From Cumulibacter manganitolerans (GTDB lineage: Bacteria > Actinomycetota > Actinomycetes > Mycobacteriales > Antricoccaceae), in NCBI RefSeq assembly GCF_009602465.1, contig NZ_WBKP01000039.1, forward strand, positions 1 through 36,058: a stretch of DNA of 36,058 nt, given 5' to 3'. The notes under the pieces were generated by a model. It worked only from the letters and a program-made list of their open reading frames with translations, was not told the origin of the DNA and ran no database searches. Positions 6,316-13,900 of the stretch are shown piece after piece (within the stretch, counting starts at the first letter, position 1; each line of letters starts with the position of its first letter). A program made the position numbers and the translations under genes.

Positions 6316-6981
6316 ATGTCCTCAGTGCTCTCGGTCAATGTCGGATCCCCTGCCCCGAACAACGGGAAGGCCGCCCCGACCGGCATCAACAAGCTCCCCA
6401 CCTCGGTGATCGAGGTGGCCGACCCCGGCCCGAAACGGCGCGGGCCCGGCGGTGCCGGTGTCTCCGGCGTCCGGGGCGACTTCATCGGCAGCGGACGGCA
6501 CCACGGCGGCAGTGCGCAGGCCGTGTACGCCATGGCCCGCGAGGAGCTCGATCACTGGTCGCGCGAGCTCGGTCGTGACCTGCCCGACGGAATGTTCGGC
6601 GAGAACATCACCACCACCGGGCTCGACGTCGACGCCGCCGAGTACGGCGACGTCTGGACGGTGGGCGGCGCCGTGCTGCGGGTGAGCGCACCGCGCGTGC
6701 CGTGCCGGACCTTCGCGAACCGGATGGGTGAACGAGCGTGGGTCAGGCGGTTCGCCGAACGCGGCCGGGCCGGGACCTATCTGGCGGTCGTCGCGCCCGG
6801 CGCGATCGCTGCAGGGGACTCGATCAGCGTGCGGCGCTCCGGCTCGGGTCTGCTGATCGCCTCACTGCTGACGGCCTGGATGGGCGACGTCGCCGAGATG
6901 CGATCGGCGCTGGCGCACGACGACCTCGACGACGAGAGCCGGGCGCGTTTCACGCAGCAGCTGGCCACGCGCGGGACCTGA
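6316..6981 (+). CDS. MOSC domain-containing protein (YiiM-like)
   Basis: 221 residues. MOSC domains are found in molybdenum-cofactor sulfurases and in YiiM/YcbX-type proteins that present sulfur or the molybdenum cofactor. The conserved cysteine is C130 in APRVPCRTFANRM, preceded by DGMFGENITTTGLDV (91-105), a hallmark of the YiiM-like group, and GRHHGGSAQAVYA (60-72). The C-terminal 40 residues form a helical extension seen in this group. It may take part in reduction of N-hydroxylated compounds or sulfur transfer, but the substrate is unknown. The gene stands alone between the bL37 terminator and the convergent flavin monooxygenase, and no other molybdenum-cofactor gene is in the window. 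Confidence 0.85.
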   Translation: MSSVLSVNVGSPAPNNGKAAPTGINKLPTSVIEVADPGPKRRGPGGAGVSGVRGDFIGSGRHHGGSAQAVYAMAREELDHWSRELGRDLPDGMFGENITTTGLDVDAAEYGDVWTVGGAVLRVSAPRVPCRTFANRMGERAWVRRFAERGRAGTYLAVVAPGAIAAGDSISVRRSGSGLLIASLLTAWMGDVAEMRSALAHDDLDDESRARFTQQLATRGT

Positions 6982-7007
6982 ACCACCGGTCGGCCAGGGG
7001 CGAGGGG

Positions 7008-8015
7008 CTAGCCGCGCGGCGCGAGGCCCAGGGCGCCGGCGAGCGCCTCGAACGAGCGCAGCCGCGGCTGCTGCGCGCCGAGCGGGCTGATCAGCACGAG
7101 CTCGTCGGCCGCGCACTCGTCGACCAGCGCCTGCAGCCGCTCGGCCACGTCGTCCGGGCGGCCGGCGAAGACCAGCTTCTCGTTGGAGGGCTTGCGCGAG
7201 GCGAACTCCTCCGAGCGGGTGTACTCGAGCGCCTCGTCCAGGCTCGCGCGCGGCCCGCGCTCCCCCGCCTGCAGCTTGTCCTTGAACAGCATCCAGGTCG
7301 CGAGCGCGGCGTCCGCGAGGTCCGGCTCGTCGGTGGCGAACGCCAGGGTCGAGACGATCGCGTGCGGGCGGTCGAGGTACGGCGAGGGCTCGAACCGCTC
7401 GCGGTACTGCCGCAGCAGCGGAGCGGCGTACTGCGGGCTCATGTGGTGGGCGAACACGGCGATCAGGCCGTTGACCGCGGCGAACGTCGGGCCGTAGTCG
7501 CTCGAGCCGAGCATGAAGATCTCCGGCTGCTGATCGGGAATCGGCGCGGCGACCACCCGCGAGTACGGATGGTCCGCGGGGAACGAGTCGTAGAGGAACG
7601 CGAGCAGCTGCGCACACTGCTGCGGGAAGTCCTCGTGCGTCTGCCCGTTGCGCAGCGCGTGCGCCGTGAGGCCGTCGGTGCCGGGCGCGCGTCCGAGGCC
7701 GAGGTCGGCGCGTCCGGGGAAGATGGTCTCCAACGTGCGGAACACCTCGGCGACCTTCAGCGGGGCCCAGTTCGGCAGCATGATGCCGGCCGCGCCGACC
7801 CGGATGCGCTCGGTCGCCGCCAGCAGGCGGGTGATCAGCACCTCCTGGGAGGTGAAGGCGAGGCCGAGGTGGTTGTGGTGCTCGGGGACCCAGTACCGGT
7901 GGTAGCCCAGCCGGTCGGCGGTCTGCGCGACCTCGACGGTGTCGGCCACCGTCTGGCCAGCGGTCGCGTCGCCGCTGATCGCGACGAAGTCGAGGATCCC
8001 GACGGGGAGGCTCAC
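7008..8015 (-). CDS. LLM-class flavin-dependent oxidoreductase (YhbW/LuxA-like)
   Basis: 335 residues with a luciferase-like monooxygenase TIM barrel that binds reduced FMN. Recognisable blocks are GYHRYWVPEHHN near residue 45, GAAGIMLPNWAPLKVAEVF near 80 and PGRADLGLGRAPGTDGLT near 105, the pattern of the YhbW/MsnO8 group. The GTG at 8015 is chosen because it overlaps the rsrA stop in the four-base form GTGA. This makes the enzyme the third translationally coupled gene of sigR-rsrA, so it should be induced with SigR under thiol-oxidative stress. The substrate is unknown; quinone, aldehyde or electrophile detoxification would fit the context, but this is inference. The 3' end is convergent with the MOSC gene. 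Confidence 0.88.
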   Translation of the reverse strand: MSLPVGILDFVAISGDATAGQTVADTVEVAQTADRLGYHRYWVPEHHNHLGLAFTSQEVLITRLLAATERIRVGAAGIMLPNWAPLKVAEVFRTLETIFPGRADLGLGRAPGTDGLTAHALRNGQTHEDFPQQCAQLLAFLYDSFPADHPYSRVVAAPIPDQQPEIFMLGSSDYGPTFAAVNGLIAVFAHHMSPQYAAPLLRQYRERFEPSPYLDRPHAIVSTLAFATDEPDLADAALATWMLFKDKLQAGERGPRASLDEALEYTRSEEFASRKPSNEKLVFAGRPDDVAERLQALVDECAADELVLISPLGAQQPRLRSFEALAGALGLAPRG

Positions 8016-8377
8016 GGCTGCGCGTCGGGGCGCTGCAGGCGGACGATGGTCTGGCGGGCCCGGATCACGTTGACGCCGTCGGAGATGACCGTCTCGCTCA
8101 TCTGCACGGTGAGCGCGCGGATGCGCGCCTGGACGCCGGTGCGCAGCCGCTCGGGCGCCACCTCGACGCCGCAGCAGCGCTGCACCAGCGACTTCACGTT
8201 GCGCTCGAGGCTGTACTCGCTGCGGCACGGCTCGCATTCCTCGGCGTGCTGAGCCAGCGCCCGGCGATGGGCCTCGTCGCAGCTCTCGTCCTCGAGCCGG
8301 TAGGTGTCGATCAGGAACCGGCCGCAGGCGAGCTCATGGTCCCCGCCGCACGGGCAGACGTCGAACTCCGCACTCAT
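8012..8377 (-). CDS. rsrA: Redox-sensing zinc-binding anti-sigma factor (RsrA/RshA type)
   Basis: 121 residues. The zinc-binding anti-sigma motif H-x3-C-x2-C is H44, C48, C51 (HAEECEPC), with C18 26 residues before the histidine, the same spacing as C11-H37-C41-C44 of Streptomyces RsrA. A vicinal pair C68-C69 corresponds to C61-C62 there. Under oxidation these proteins form a disulfide, release zinc and free the sigma factor. The C-terminal 40-50 residues are variable and lack cysteines. The ATG at 8377 overlaps the sigR stop (ATGA) and the TGA stop overlaps the GTG of the flavin enzyme, so all three are translationally coupled. Assignment is strong from motif plus partner gene. Confidence 0.94.
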   Translation of the reverse strand: MSAEFDVCPCGGDHELACGRFLIDTYRLEDESCDEAHRRALAQHAEECEPCRSEYSLERNVKSLVQRCCGVEVAPERLRTGVQARIRALTVQMSETVISDGVNVIRARQTIVRLQRPDAQP

Positions 8378-9081
8378 CGCTTGACCGTCTCTTTCTCCGC
8401 CGGCAGGATGCCGCGCTCGCGGGCGTAGTCGGCCAGCAGGACCTGCAGCTGCTTGCGGCCACGGTGCAGCCGGGACATCACCGTGCCGATGGGGGTGCCC
8501 ATCATCTCGGCGATCTCCTTGTACGGGAAGCCCTCGACGTCGGCGAGGTAGACCGCCAGGCGGAACTCCTCGGGGAGCGCGGCGAGCGCGTCCTTGATGT
8601 CGCTGTCGGGCAACGCGTCGAGGGCCTCCATCTCGGCCGAGCGCAGGCCGGTCGAGGTGTGCTGCTCCGCGGCATACAGCTGCCAGTCCTCGATGCCCTC
8701 GCTGGAGGACTCCTGCGGGCGGCGTTGCTGCTTGCGGTAGTTGTTGATGAACTGGTTGGTCAGGATCCGGTACATCCAGGCCCGCAGGTTGGTGCCGGGC
8801 CGGAACTGGTGGAAGGACGAGAACGCCTTCGCGTAGGTCTCCTGCACGAGGTCCTCGGCGTCCGCGGAGTTGCGGGTCATGCGCAGCGCGCCGGCGTACA
8901 GCTGGTCCAGCAGCGGCATGGCGCCCGCCTCGAACCGGGCGGCGCGCTCCTCGGGCGTCTCCGCGTCGACGTCGACGTCGGCGTCGGGATGCGGATCGTC
9001 CGTGGCGTCCTGGCCGGCGGCGACCGCGAGCTCGGCGCTCTCGGTCGGGTCGAGATCCTTCGTAGGATCCTCTTCGCTCAT
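8374..9081 (-). CDS. sigR: ECF sigma factor SigR/SigH for thiol-oxidative stress
   Basis: 235 residues from the ATG at 9081, which follows an AGAAGGA ribosome binding site. Region 2 spans about 55-120 ([14 protein letters not shown], then [20 protein letters not shown]) and region 4 about 160-215 ([40 protein letters not shown] in pieces), nearly identical in pattern to M. tuberculosis SigH and Streptomyces SigR. These direct transcription of thioredoxin, mycothiol and protein-quality genes. The N-terminal 50 residues are an Asp/Glu-rich extension (for example [17 protein letters not shown]) longer than in SigH. An in-frame start further upstream (9186) exists but lies near or before the predicted transcription start. 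A GGGAAT/GTT promoter upstream suggests autoregulation. Confidence 0.95.
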   Translation of the reverse strand: MSEEDPTKDLDPTESAELAVAAGQDATDDPHPDADVDVDAETPEERAARFEAGAMPLLDQLYAGALRMTRNSADAEDLVQETYAKAFSSFHQFRPGTNLRAWMYRILTNQFINNYRKQQRRPQESSSEGIEDWQLYAAEQHTSTGLRSAEMEALDALPDSDIKDALAALPEEFRLAVYLADVEGFPYKEIAEMMGTPIGTVMSRLHRGRKQLQVLLADYARERGILPAEKETVKR

Positions 9082-9171
9082 GTAGTCCTTCTCCGCTTGT
9101 CGGGCCGGTGCCGGGTGCACGGTCGACAATACGCGGGGGCGTTCCAGGGTGCAGGCAGTCACGAGGTGTGC

Positions 9172-9199
9172 AACGCCCCGCTCCACGGCGGGTATTCCC
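9172..9199 (-). promoter_or_regulatory. Candidate SigR-dependent promoter of sigR-rsrA
   Basis: Reading on the reverse strand, GGGAAT (plus-strand 9194-9199) and GTT (9172-9174) are 19 bp apart. The known SigR/SigH consensus is GGAAT and GTT separated by about 18 bp. Transcription would begin near 9164, leaving a leader of about 83 nt before the ATG at 9081. This is the arrangement expected for positive autoregulation. Confidence 0.55.
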
Positions 9200-9223
9200 G
9201 GTGCAGCCGCCCCCGCCGGCCGG

Positions 9224-9985
9224 TCAGAAGAGGACGGCGTCCGGCTCGATCCGCCGGATGAGGTCCGGGCCGTTGTTGGCGACCTTGCCCACTTCCGCGC
9301 CGACCGGCCGCAGCTCCAGCGCCTCGGCGCGCGCCAGGTCGGGGTGCTCCAGCAGGTCGGCCACGTCCTCCTGCGCCGGGTCCAGCCAGCGCGTCCACGC
9401 CGCGCTCGGCAGCAGGAACGGCATCCGGTCGTGGATCTCCTCGAGGTGCCCGGCGGCCGCCGTGGTGATGATCGTGAAGGTGGTCAGCCGATCGTCGCCC
9501 TCGCCCCACAGCTCCCAGAGCCCGGCGAACGCCAACGACGAGCCGTCCTGGGCGGTCATGTAGTACGGCTGCTTCGTGCCGTCGTCGAGCTTCTTCCACT
9601 CGTAGTACCCGTCGGCGGGCACGATGCACCGGCGCTTCTTCAGCGCCCGCCGGAAGGCGGGCTTGCCGGCGACGCTCTCCACCCGGGCGTTGAACATCCG
9701 GCCGCCGGTCTTGGGGTCCTTCGCCCAGAACGGCACGAGCCCCCACTTCATCTCGACGAGCTCCCGGCCGGTGGCCGCCGTCTCGCGCGGCGCCCCGTCG
9801 TCGCCGGAGGCCGCCGCGGGCGGACCGTCGGGGTCCTCGCGCGGCTTTTCGGCCCGCACCACCGGTACCATGCGCGTCGGCGCGACGTTGAAGTCCGGGT
9901 TGCGCTCGGCCGCGATTCGGTTGGTCGCCTCGAACTCCTCGGCGATCTCGACCGGGTTCTTCTTCGACGTATACCGTCCGCACAT
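9224..9985 (-). CDS. SRAP-domain protein (HMCES/YedK family)
   Basis: 253 residues. The protein starts MCGRYTSKK; after methionine removal C2 becomes the N-terminal nucleophile that crosslinks to abasic sites in single-stranded DNA. Other family blocks are present: FNVAPT (32-37), [34 protein letters not shown] with the active glutamate, FAGLWE and the histidine in [10 protein letters not shown]. Length is somewhat above E. coli YedK because of an Asp/Pro/Ala-rich insert near residues 50-68 ([20 protein letters not shown]). The start is fixed by the conserved MCGRY. TAGGCT lies 6 nt upstream, so the mRNA is probably leaderless. The gene is divergent from aroA by only 31 bp, a conserved pairing with the aroA locus in actinomycetes. 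Confidence 0.95.
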   Translation of the reverse strand: MCGRYTSKKNPVEIAEEFEATNRIAAERNPDFNVAPTRMVPVVRAEKPREDPDGPPAAASGDDGAPRETAATGRELVEMKWGLVPFWAKDPKTGGRMFNARVESVAGKPAFRRALKKRRCIVPADGYYEWKKLDDGTKQPYYMTAQDGSSLAFAGLWELWGEGDDRLTTFTIITTAAAGHLEEIHDRMPFLLPSAAWTRWLDPAQEDVADLLEHPDLARAEALELRPVGAEVGKVANNGPDLIRRIEPDAVLF

Positions 9986-9991
9986 GCCGCC

Positions 9992-10010
9992 AGCCTACGT
10001 CTGGAACACT
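9992..10010. promoter_or_regulatory. Overlapping divergent leaderless promoters of SRAP gene and aroA
   Basis: Reverse TAGGCT (plus-strand 9992-9997) is 6 nt from the SRAP ATG at 9985. Forward AACACT (10005-10010) is 6 nt from the aroA ATG at 10017; it lacks the first T of TAnnnT. Only 31 bp separate the two start codons, so each -35 region lies inside the opposite coding sequence. Confidence 0.45.
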
Positions 10011-10016
10011 GGCCGC

Positions 10017-11327
10017 ATGACGTCTGCGCCGATCCCCTGGGCGCTGCCCGCGGGCGGCGGCCCGGTCTCCGGCACGGTTGCGGTGGCCGGCTCGAAGTCG
10101 CTGATGGCGCGCGAGCTGGTGCTGTCCGCCTCGGCCGACGGACCGTCCCGCATCGCCAACGCGCTGCGCAGCCGCGACTCGCTGCTGATGGCCGACGCGC
10201 TGCGGGCCCTCGGCAGCGAGGTCGACACCTCGTCGGACACCTGGGTCGTCACGCCGCAGCAGGCGGACGGGCCGGCCGCCGTCGACTGCGGGCTCTCCGG
10301 CACCGTGATGCGATTCGTGCCGCCGTTGGCCGCGCTACGCAGCGGCCGGACGACGTTCGACGGAGATCCGCACGCCCGCACGCGGCCGATGGCTCCGCTC
10401 CTGGACGGCCTGCGCCAGGCCGGCGCGACCGTCGACGACGACGGCCGCGGATTCCTGCCGTTCGCGGTCGCCGGCTTCGGGCGGCTGCGCGGCGGGACGG
10501 CGCGCATCGACGCCTCCGGTTCGTCGCAGTTCGTCTCCGGGCTGCTGCTGTCGGCGCCCCGCTTCGACGAGGGACTGACGCTCGGTGCCGTCGGCGAGCT
10601 GCCCAATCGCGGGCACGTGCGGATGACTCTCGCCTCCCTCCGCCAGCGCGGGGTCGACGCCGCCGAGCTCGCGGACGGCTCGTGGCAGGTGCCGCCCGGA
10701 CGGATCGCCGCGCGCGACGTCACCATCGAGCCGGACGCCAGCAACTCCGCGCCGTTCCTGTGCGCGGCCGCGGCCACCGGCGGCACGGTGGCCGTGCCGC
10801 ACTGGCCGGTCGGCACCGCGCAGCCGATCCGCCGGCTGCTGGAGGTGCTCGAGGAGTTCGGCGCGCGCACCGCCTTCGACGAGCGGGGCATCGTCGTCAC
10901 CGGCGGCGAGCGCCGCGGCATCGACGTCGACCTCGCGGACATCGGCGACATGACCCCGGTGATCGCTGCGATGTGCCTCGCGGCCGACGGCCCGAGCCGC
11001 ATCCGCGGCGTGGCGTACATCCGGGGCCACGAGACCGATCGGCTGCGCGCGCTGAGCATCGAGCTCAGCAAGCTCGGCGCCGACGTCGAGAGGACCCCCG
11101 ACGGTCTGACGATCACGCCACATCCTTTGCATGCCGCCGATCTGGTGGCGTACGCCGATCACCGCATGGTGCACGCGGCCGCCGTCGCCGGTCTCCTGGT
11201 CGAGGGCGTGACCATCGACGACGTGGCGACGACGGCGAAGGCGATGCCGGCCTTCGCCGCGATGTGGAGCACGCTGGTGGTCGGCGACGCCGCCGCCGCG
11301 CCCGAGGTATCGGAGACGGCGCGCTGA
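10017..11327 (+). CDS. aroA: 3-phosphoshikimate 1-carboxyvinyltransferase (EPSP synthase)
   Basis: 436 residues. Transfers the enolpyruvyl group of PEP to shikimate-3-phosphate in the aromatic amino acid pathway. Visible motifs are GSKS (25-28) with R32, CGLSGTVMRFVPPLAAL, DASGSSQFVSGLLLSAPRF, LPNRGHVRMT, EPDASNSAPFLCAAAA and the C-terminal DHRMVHAAAVAGL. The N-terminal signature reads AGSKSLMAR rather than the common PGSKSxTNR: the lysine, serine and arginine that bind substrates are kept but the usual Asn is Ala. The ATG at 10017 is favoured; an in-frame ATG at 9984 exists but overlaps the SRAP start and would put the GSKS motif unusually far in. rsgA follows 8 bp after the stop, so they are probably co-transcribed. 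Confidence 0.94.
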   Translation: MTSAPIPWALPAGGGPVSGTVAVAGSKSLMARELVLSASADGPSRIANALRSRDSLLMADALRALGSEVDTSSDTWVVTPQQADGPAAVDCGLSGTVMRFVPPLAALRSGRTTFDGDPHARTRPMAPLLDGLRQAGATVDDDGRGFLPFAVAGFGRLRGGTARIDASGSSQFVSGLLLSAPRFDEGLTLGAVGELPNRGHVRMTLASLRQRGVDAAELADGSWQVPPGRIAARDVTIEPDASNSAPFLCAAAATGGTVAVPHWPVGTAQPIRRLLEVLEEFGARTAFDERGIVVTGGERRGIDVDLADIGDMTPVIAAMCLAADGPSRIRGVAYIRGHETDRLRALSIELSKLGADVERTPDGLTITPHPLHAADLVAYADHRMVHAAAVAGLLVEGVTIDDVATTAKAMPAFAAMWSTLVVGDAAAAPEVSETAR

Positions 11328-11335
11328 GCAGGCGG

Positions 11336-12349
11336 TTGTCGGACTACGACGAGAGCGACGCCCGGATCCGTCCGAGCCGGCGCGGCTCTCGCCCCCGCAC
11401 GAAGAACCGCCCCAAGCACGCCGATGCCGAGCAGGCGATGGTCATCGGCGTCGATCGCGGCCGCTACAGCTGCCTGATCGGTCTGGGCACCGCGGACGAG
11501 CGCCCGATCCTCGCCATGCGGGCGAAGGAGCTCGGCCGCAAGTCGATCGTCGTCGGCGACTCGGTGCGCGTCGTCGGCGACACCACTGGCGCGGAGGGAA
11601 GCCTGGCCCGCATCGTCGGCATCAACGACCGGGTCAGCGTGCTGCGGCGGTCGGCCGACGACCTGGACTCCTTCGAGCGGGTGATCGTCGCGAACGCCGA
11701 GCACCTGGTGATCGTGTGCGCGGCAGCGAGCCCCGAGCCACGCACCGGGTTCGTCGACCGCGCGCTCGTCGCGGCGTACGCGGGCGACCTCACCCCCGTG
11801 CTGCTGATGACCAAGACCGACCTGGCCGATCCCGAGCCGTTCGCGGCGCAGTACCGCGAGCTCGGCGCACCCGTCCTGCAGTGGCGCCGCGACGAGCCCG
11901 TGGACGCGATCGCCGACGCCCTCGCCGGCAGCGTGTCGGTGCTCTTCGGGCACAGCGGCGTCGGCAAGTCGACGCTGGTCAACGCCCTCGTCCCGCAGGC
12001 CGGCCGAGCCACCGGCGACGTCGCGGGCCTGACCGGCAAGGGACGGCACACGTCGTCCTCCGCCGTCGCGCTGCCCCTCGCGGGCGGCGGCTTCGTGATC
12101 GACACCCCGGGGGTGCGTTCCCTCGGCCTCGGCCACGTCGAGCCCGACATGGTCGTCGCGGCCTTCCCGGACCTGGTCGAGGGCGCCGAGCACTGCCCCA
12201 GCGGCTGCCAGCACCTGGCCGACGACCCGGACTGCGCGCTCGACGCCTGGGTGGCCGAGGGCAACAGCACGCCGGAGCGGCTGGCCAGCCTCCGGCGGCT
12301 GCTGGCGTCGCGCCGCGGCCAGTCCGACGACCACGACGACGCTGGATAG
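11336..12349 (+). CDS. rsgA: Ribosome small-subunit GTPase RsgA
   Basis: 337 residues from TTG at 11336, which lies 8 bp after the aroA stop; no ATG or GTG fits before the conserved SDYDESDxR block. RsgA is a circularly permuted GTPase that checks 30S assembly. An OB-fold region (about 34-100) is followed by the G motifs in permuted order: TKTD (159-162), GHSGVGKST (205-213), then DTPG (256-259). The C-terminal zinc site is C287, C291, H293 and C300. The basic N-terminus (RIRPSRRGSRPRTKNRPKH) is typical of actinobacterial members. The stop codon TAG lies inside the -10 hexamer of hisN, so the next gene can be transcribed independently. The TTG start is my best choice and could be an upstream CTG at 11324. 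Confidence 0.92.
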   Translation: MSDYDESDARIRPSRRGSRPRTKNRPKHADAEQAMVIGVDRGRYSCLIGLGTADERPILAMRAKELGRKSIVVGDSVRVVGDTTGAEGSLARIVGINDRVSVLRRSADDLDSFERVIVANAEHLVIVCAAASPEPRTGFVDRALVAAYAGDLTPVLLMTKTDLADPEPFAAQYRELGAPVLQWRRDEPVDAIADALAGSVSVLFGHSGVGKSTLVNALVPQAGRATGDVAGLTGKGRHTSSSAVALPLAGGGFVIDTPGVRSLGLGHVEPDMVVAAFPDLVEGAEHCPSGCQHLADDPDCALDAWVAEGNSTPERLASLRRLLASRRGQSDDHDDAG

Positions 12350-12352
12350 GGT
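12347..12352 (+). promoter_or_regulatory. -10 element of hisN overlapping the rsgA stop codon
   Basis: TAGGGT begins with the rsgA stop codon TAG (12347-12349) and stands 6 nt before the hisN ATG at 12359, the leaderless arrangement. No ribosome binding site is visible. Confidence 0.5.
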
Positions 12353-12358
12353 GTCCCG

Positions 12359-13189
12359 ATGACTGCCGAGTACTCAGAGGACGTGCGTCTGGCGCATGTC
12401 ATCGCCGACCAGGTCGATGCGCTGACGATGGCGAAGTTCCGTTCGATGGACTTCACCGTCGAGTCCAAGCCCGACCTGACGCCGGTGACGGACGTCGACC
12501 GCGGCGCGGAGGACCTGGTGCGCGCGCTGCTGGGGCGGCACCGCAGCCGCGACGCCGTGCTGGGCGAGGAGGGCGGCGAGACCGGGCACTCGTCCCGCAA
12601 GTGGGTGATCGACCCCATCGACGGGACCAAGAACTTCGTGCGCGGCGTGCCCGTGTGGGCCACCCTGATCGGCCTGATGGACGGCGACCAGGTGGTCGCG
12701 AGCGTCGTGTCGGCGCCGGCGCTGCAGCGACGCTGGTGGGCCTCGAAGGGCAACGGCGCCTGGACCGGGCGCAGCCTGTCGCAGGGCAAGCGCATCTCGG
12801 TCTCGAAGGTCGACGCGCTCGAGGACGCCAGCCTGTCGTACTCCAGCCTCAACGGGTGGGCCGACCGCGGGCAGTTCGAGCAGTTCCTGCGGCTGACGGT
12901 CAGCTGCTGGCGCTCGCGCGCGTACGGGGACTTCTGGTCGTACATGCTGCTCGCGGAGGGCGCCGTCGACATCGCGGCCGAGCCCGACCTCGAGCCCTGG
13001 GACCTCGCCGCGCTGATCCCGATCGTCACCGAGGCCGGGGGCCGCTTCACCGGCGTCCGCGGCGGTGACCCGATGGCCGAGCGCTGCGCGGTGGCGACCA
13101 ACGGCGCGCTGCACGAGCGGGTGCTCGAGGCGCTGGCGCCGGCCCCCGCGCCGACCCAGCCCGTGCGCGAGACACATCCGTACCTCTGA
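12359..13189 (+). CDS. hisN: Histidinol-phosphatase, inositol-monophosphatase family
   Basis: 276 residues. Metal-dependent phosphatase with the family's motifs: TDVDRGAED (44-52), GEEGG (69-73), DPIDGTKNFVRG (85-96) and EPWDLAALIPIVTEAGG near the C-terminus. D85, D88 and the glutamate at about 70 are the expected magnesium ligands. The position directly after aroA-rsgA is that of the actinobacterial histidinol-phosphatase HisN, which completes histidine synthesis by dephosphorylating L-histidinol phosphate. The family motif alone would also allow inositol monophosphatase or another sugar phosphatase, so the specific name rests on synteny. The ATG at 12359 is supported by TAGGGT 6 nt upstream, and a strong hairpin starts at the base after the stop codon. 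Confidence 0.88.
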   Translation: MTAEYSEDVRLAHVIADQVDALTMAKFRSMDFTVESKPDLTPVTDVDRGAEDLVRALLGRHRSRDAVLGEEGGETGHSSRKWVIDPIDGTKNFVRGVPVWATLIGLMDGDQVVASVVSAPALQRRWWASKGNGAWTGRSLSQGKRISVSKVDALEDASLSYSSLNGWADRGQFEQFLRLTVSCWRSRAYGDFWSYMLLAEGAVDIAAEPDLEPWDLAALIPIVTEAGGRFTGVRGGDPMAERCAVATNGALHERVLEALAPAPAPTQPVRETHPYL

Positions 13190-13215
13190 GCGGGCGACCC
13201 CACCGGGTCGCCCGC
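13190..13215 (+). terminator. Terminator after hisN
   Basis: A perfect 11-bp stem (GCGGGCGACCC at 13190-13200 pairing with 13205-13215) closes the loop CACC. It begins immediately after the hisN stop and ends 32 bp before the -10 of the AlkB gene. No T-tract follows. Confidence 0.8.
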
Positions 13216-13247
13216 GGAGTCGATAGCACATCTGTTCGAAGCCGTGC

Positions 13248-13253
13248 TAGCGT
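13248..13253 (+). promoter_or_regulatory. -10 element of the AlkB gene
   Basis: TAGCGT, 6 nt before the ATG at 13260. No Shine-Dalgarno sequence is evident, so the transcript is probably leaderless. Confidence 0.55.
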
Positions 13254-13259
13254 CGAGGG

Positions 13260-13883
13260 ATGATGCTGCAGGGATCGCTGCTCGACCTGGACGACCGACT
13301 CGCCTTCGGCGCGCTCGACGGGCTGCGCCGCACGACCTTGGCGCACGGCGCCTGGGTCGACCACCTGCCGGGCTGGGCGACCGGCACGACGGCGCTGTTC
13401 GAGGAGCTGCTCGGCGGCGTCGACTGGCGCGCCGACAAGCGCACCATGTACGACCGGGTCGTCGAGGTCCCCCGTCTCACCCGCTTCTACGGCGAGCACG
13501 AGCCGCTGCCGCACGCGGCGCTCGTCCAGGCCCGCGACGCGCTCAGCGCGCACTACCGCGACGAGCTCGGCGAGGCGTTCGTGACCGCCGGCATGTGCCT
13601 GTACCGCGACGCGCGCGACTCGGTCGCGTGGCACGGCGACCGCGAGGGGCGGGCGAGCAGCCGCGACACGATGGTCGCCATCCTGTCGCTGGGCACCGCC
13701 CGCACCCTCGCGCTGCGCGAGCGGGACGGCGGAGCCACCCGCCACCGCTTCAGCCTCGGGCACGGCGACCTGGTGGTGATGGGCGGGAGCGCCCAACGCA
13801 CGTGGGACCACGCGATCCCCAAGGCGAGCGGCAGCCTGGGTCCGCGCATCTCCGTCCAGTACCGCACCCGCGGGGTGCGCTGA
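13260..13883 (+). CDS. AlkB-type 2-oxoglutarate/Fe(II)-dependent dioxygenase
   Basis: 207 residues. AlkB proteins oxidatively remove alkyl groups from DNA or RNA bases. The iron ligands are H125 and D127 in WHGDREGR and H184 in TWDHAIPK; the 2-oxoglutarate-binding arginines are R196 and R202 in GPRISVQYRTR. The LYRDARDSVAWHGD block is the classical approach to the metal site. The length fits the short bacterial AlkB group. Two ATG codons are adjacent at 13260 and 13263; the first is 6 nt after TAGCGT and is preferred for a leaderless transcript. It is convergent with the ammonia-lyase, 17 bp away, with no clear hairpin between. Substrate base and nucleic acid cannot be inferred. Confidence 0.9.
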   Translation: MMLQGSLLDLDDRLAFGALDGLRRTTLAHGAWVDHLPGWATGTTALFEELLGGVDWRADKRTMYDRVVEVPRLTRFYGEHEPLPHAALVQARDALSAHYRDELGEAFVTAGMCLYRDARDSVAWHGDREGRASSRDTMVAILSLGTARTLALRERDGGATRHRFSLGHGDLVVMGGSAQRTWDHAIPKASGSLGPRISVQYRTRGVR

Positions 13884-13900
13884 GCGGCTCCGGCCCGTCG

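Noticed and set aside
9149-11335. Long forward frame ahead of rsgA
   Set aside because: Antisense to the SRAP gene and out of frame with aroA; only the segment after the TTG at 11336 shows RsgA motifs.
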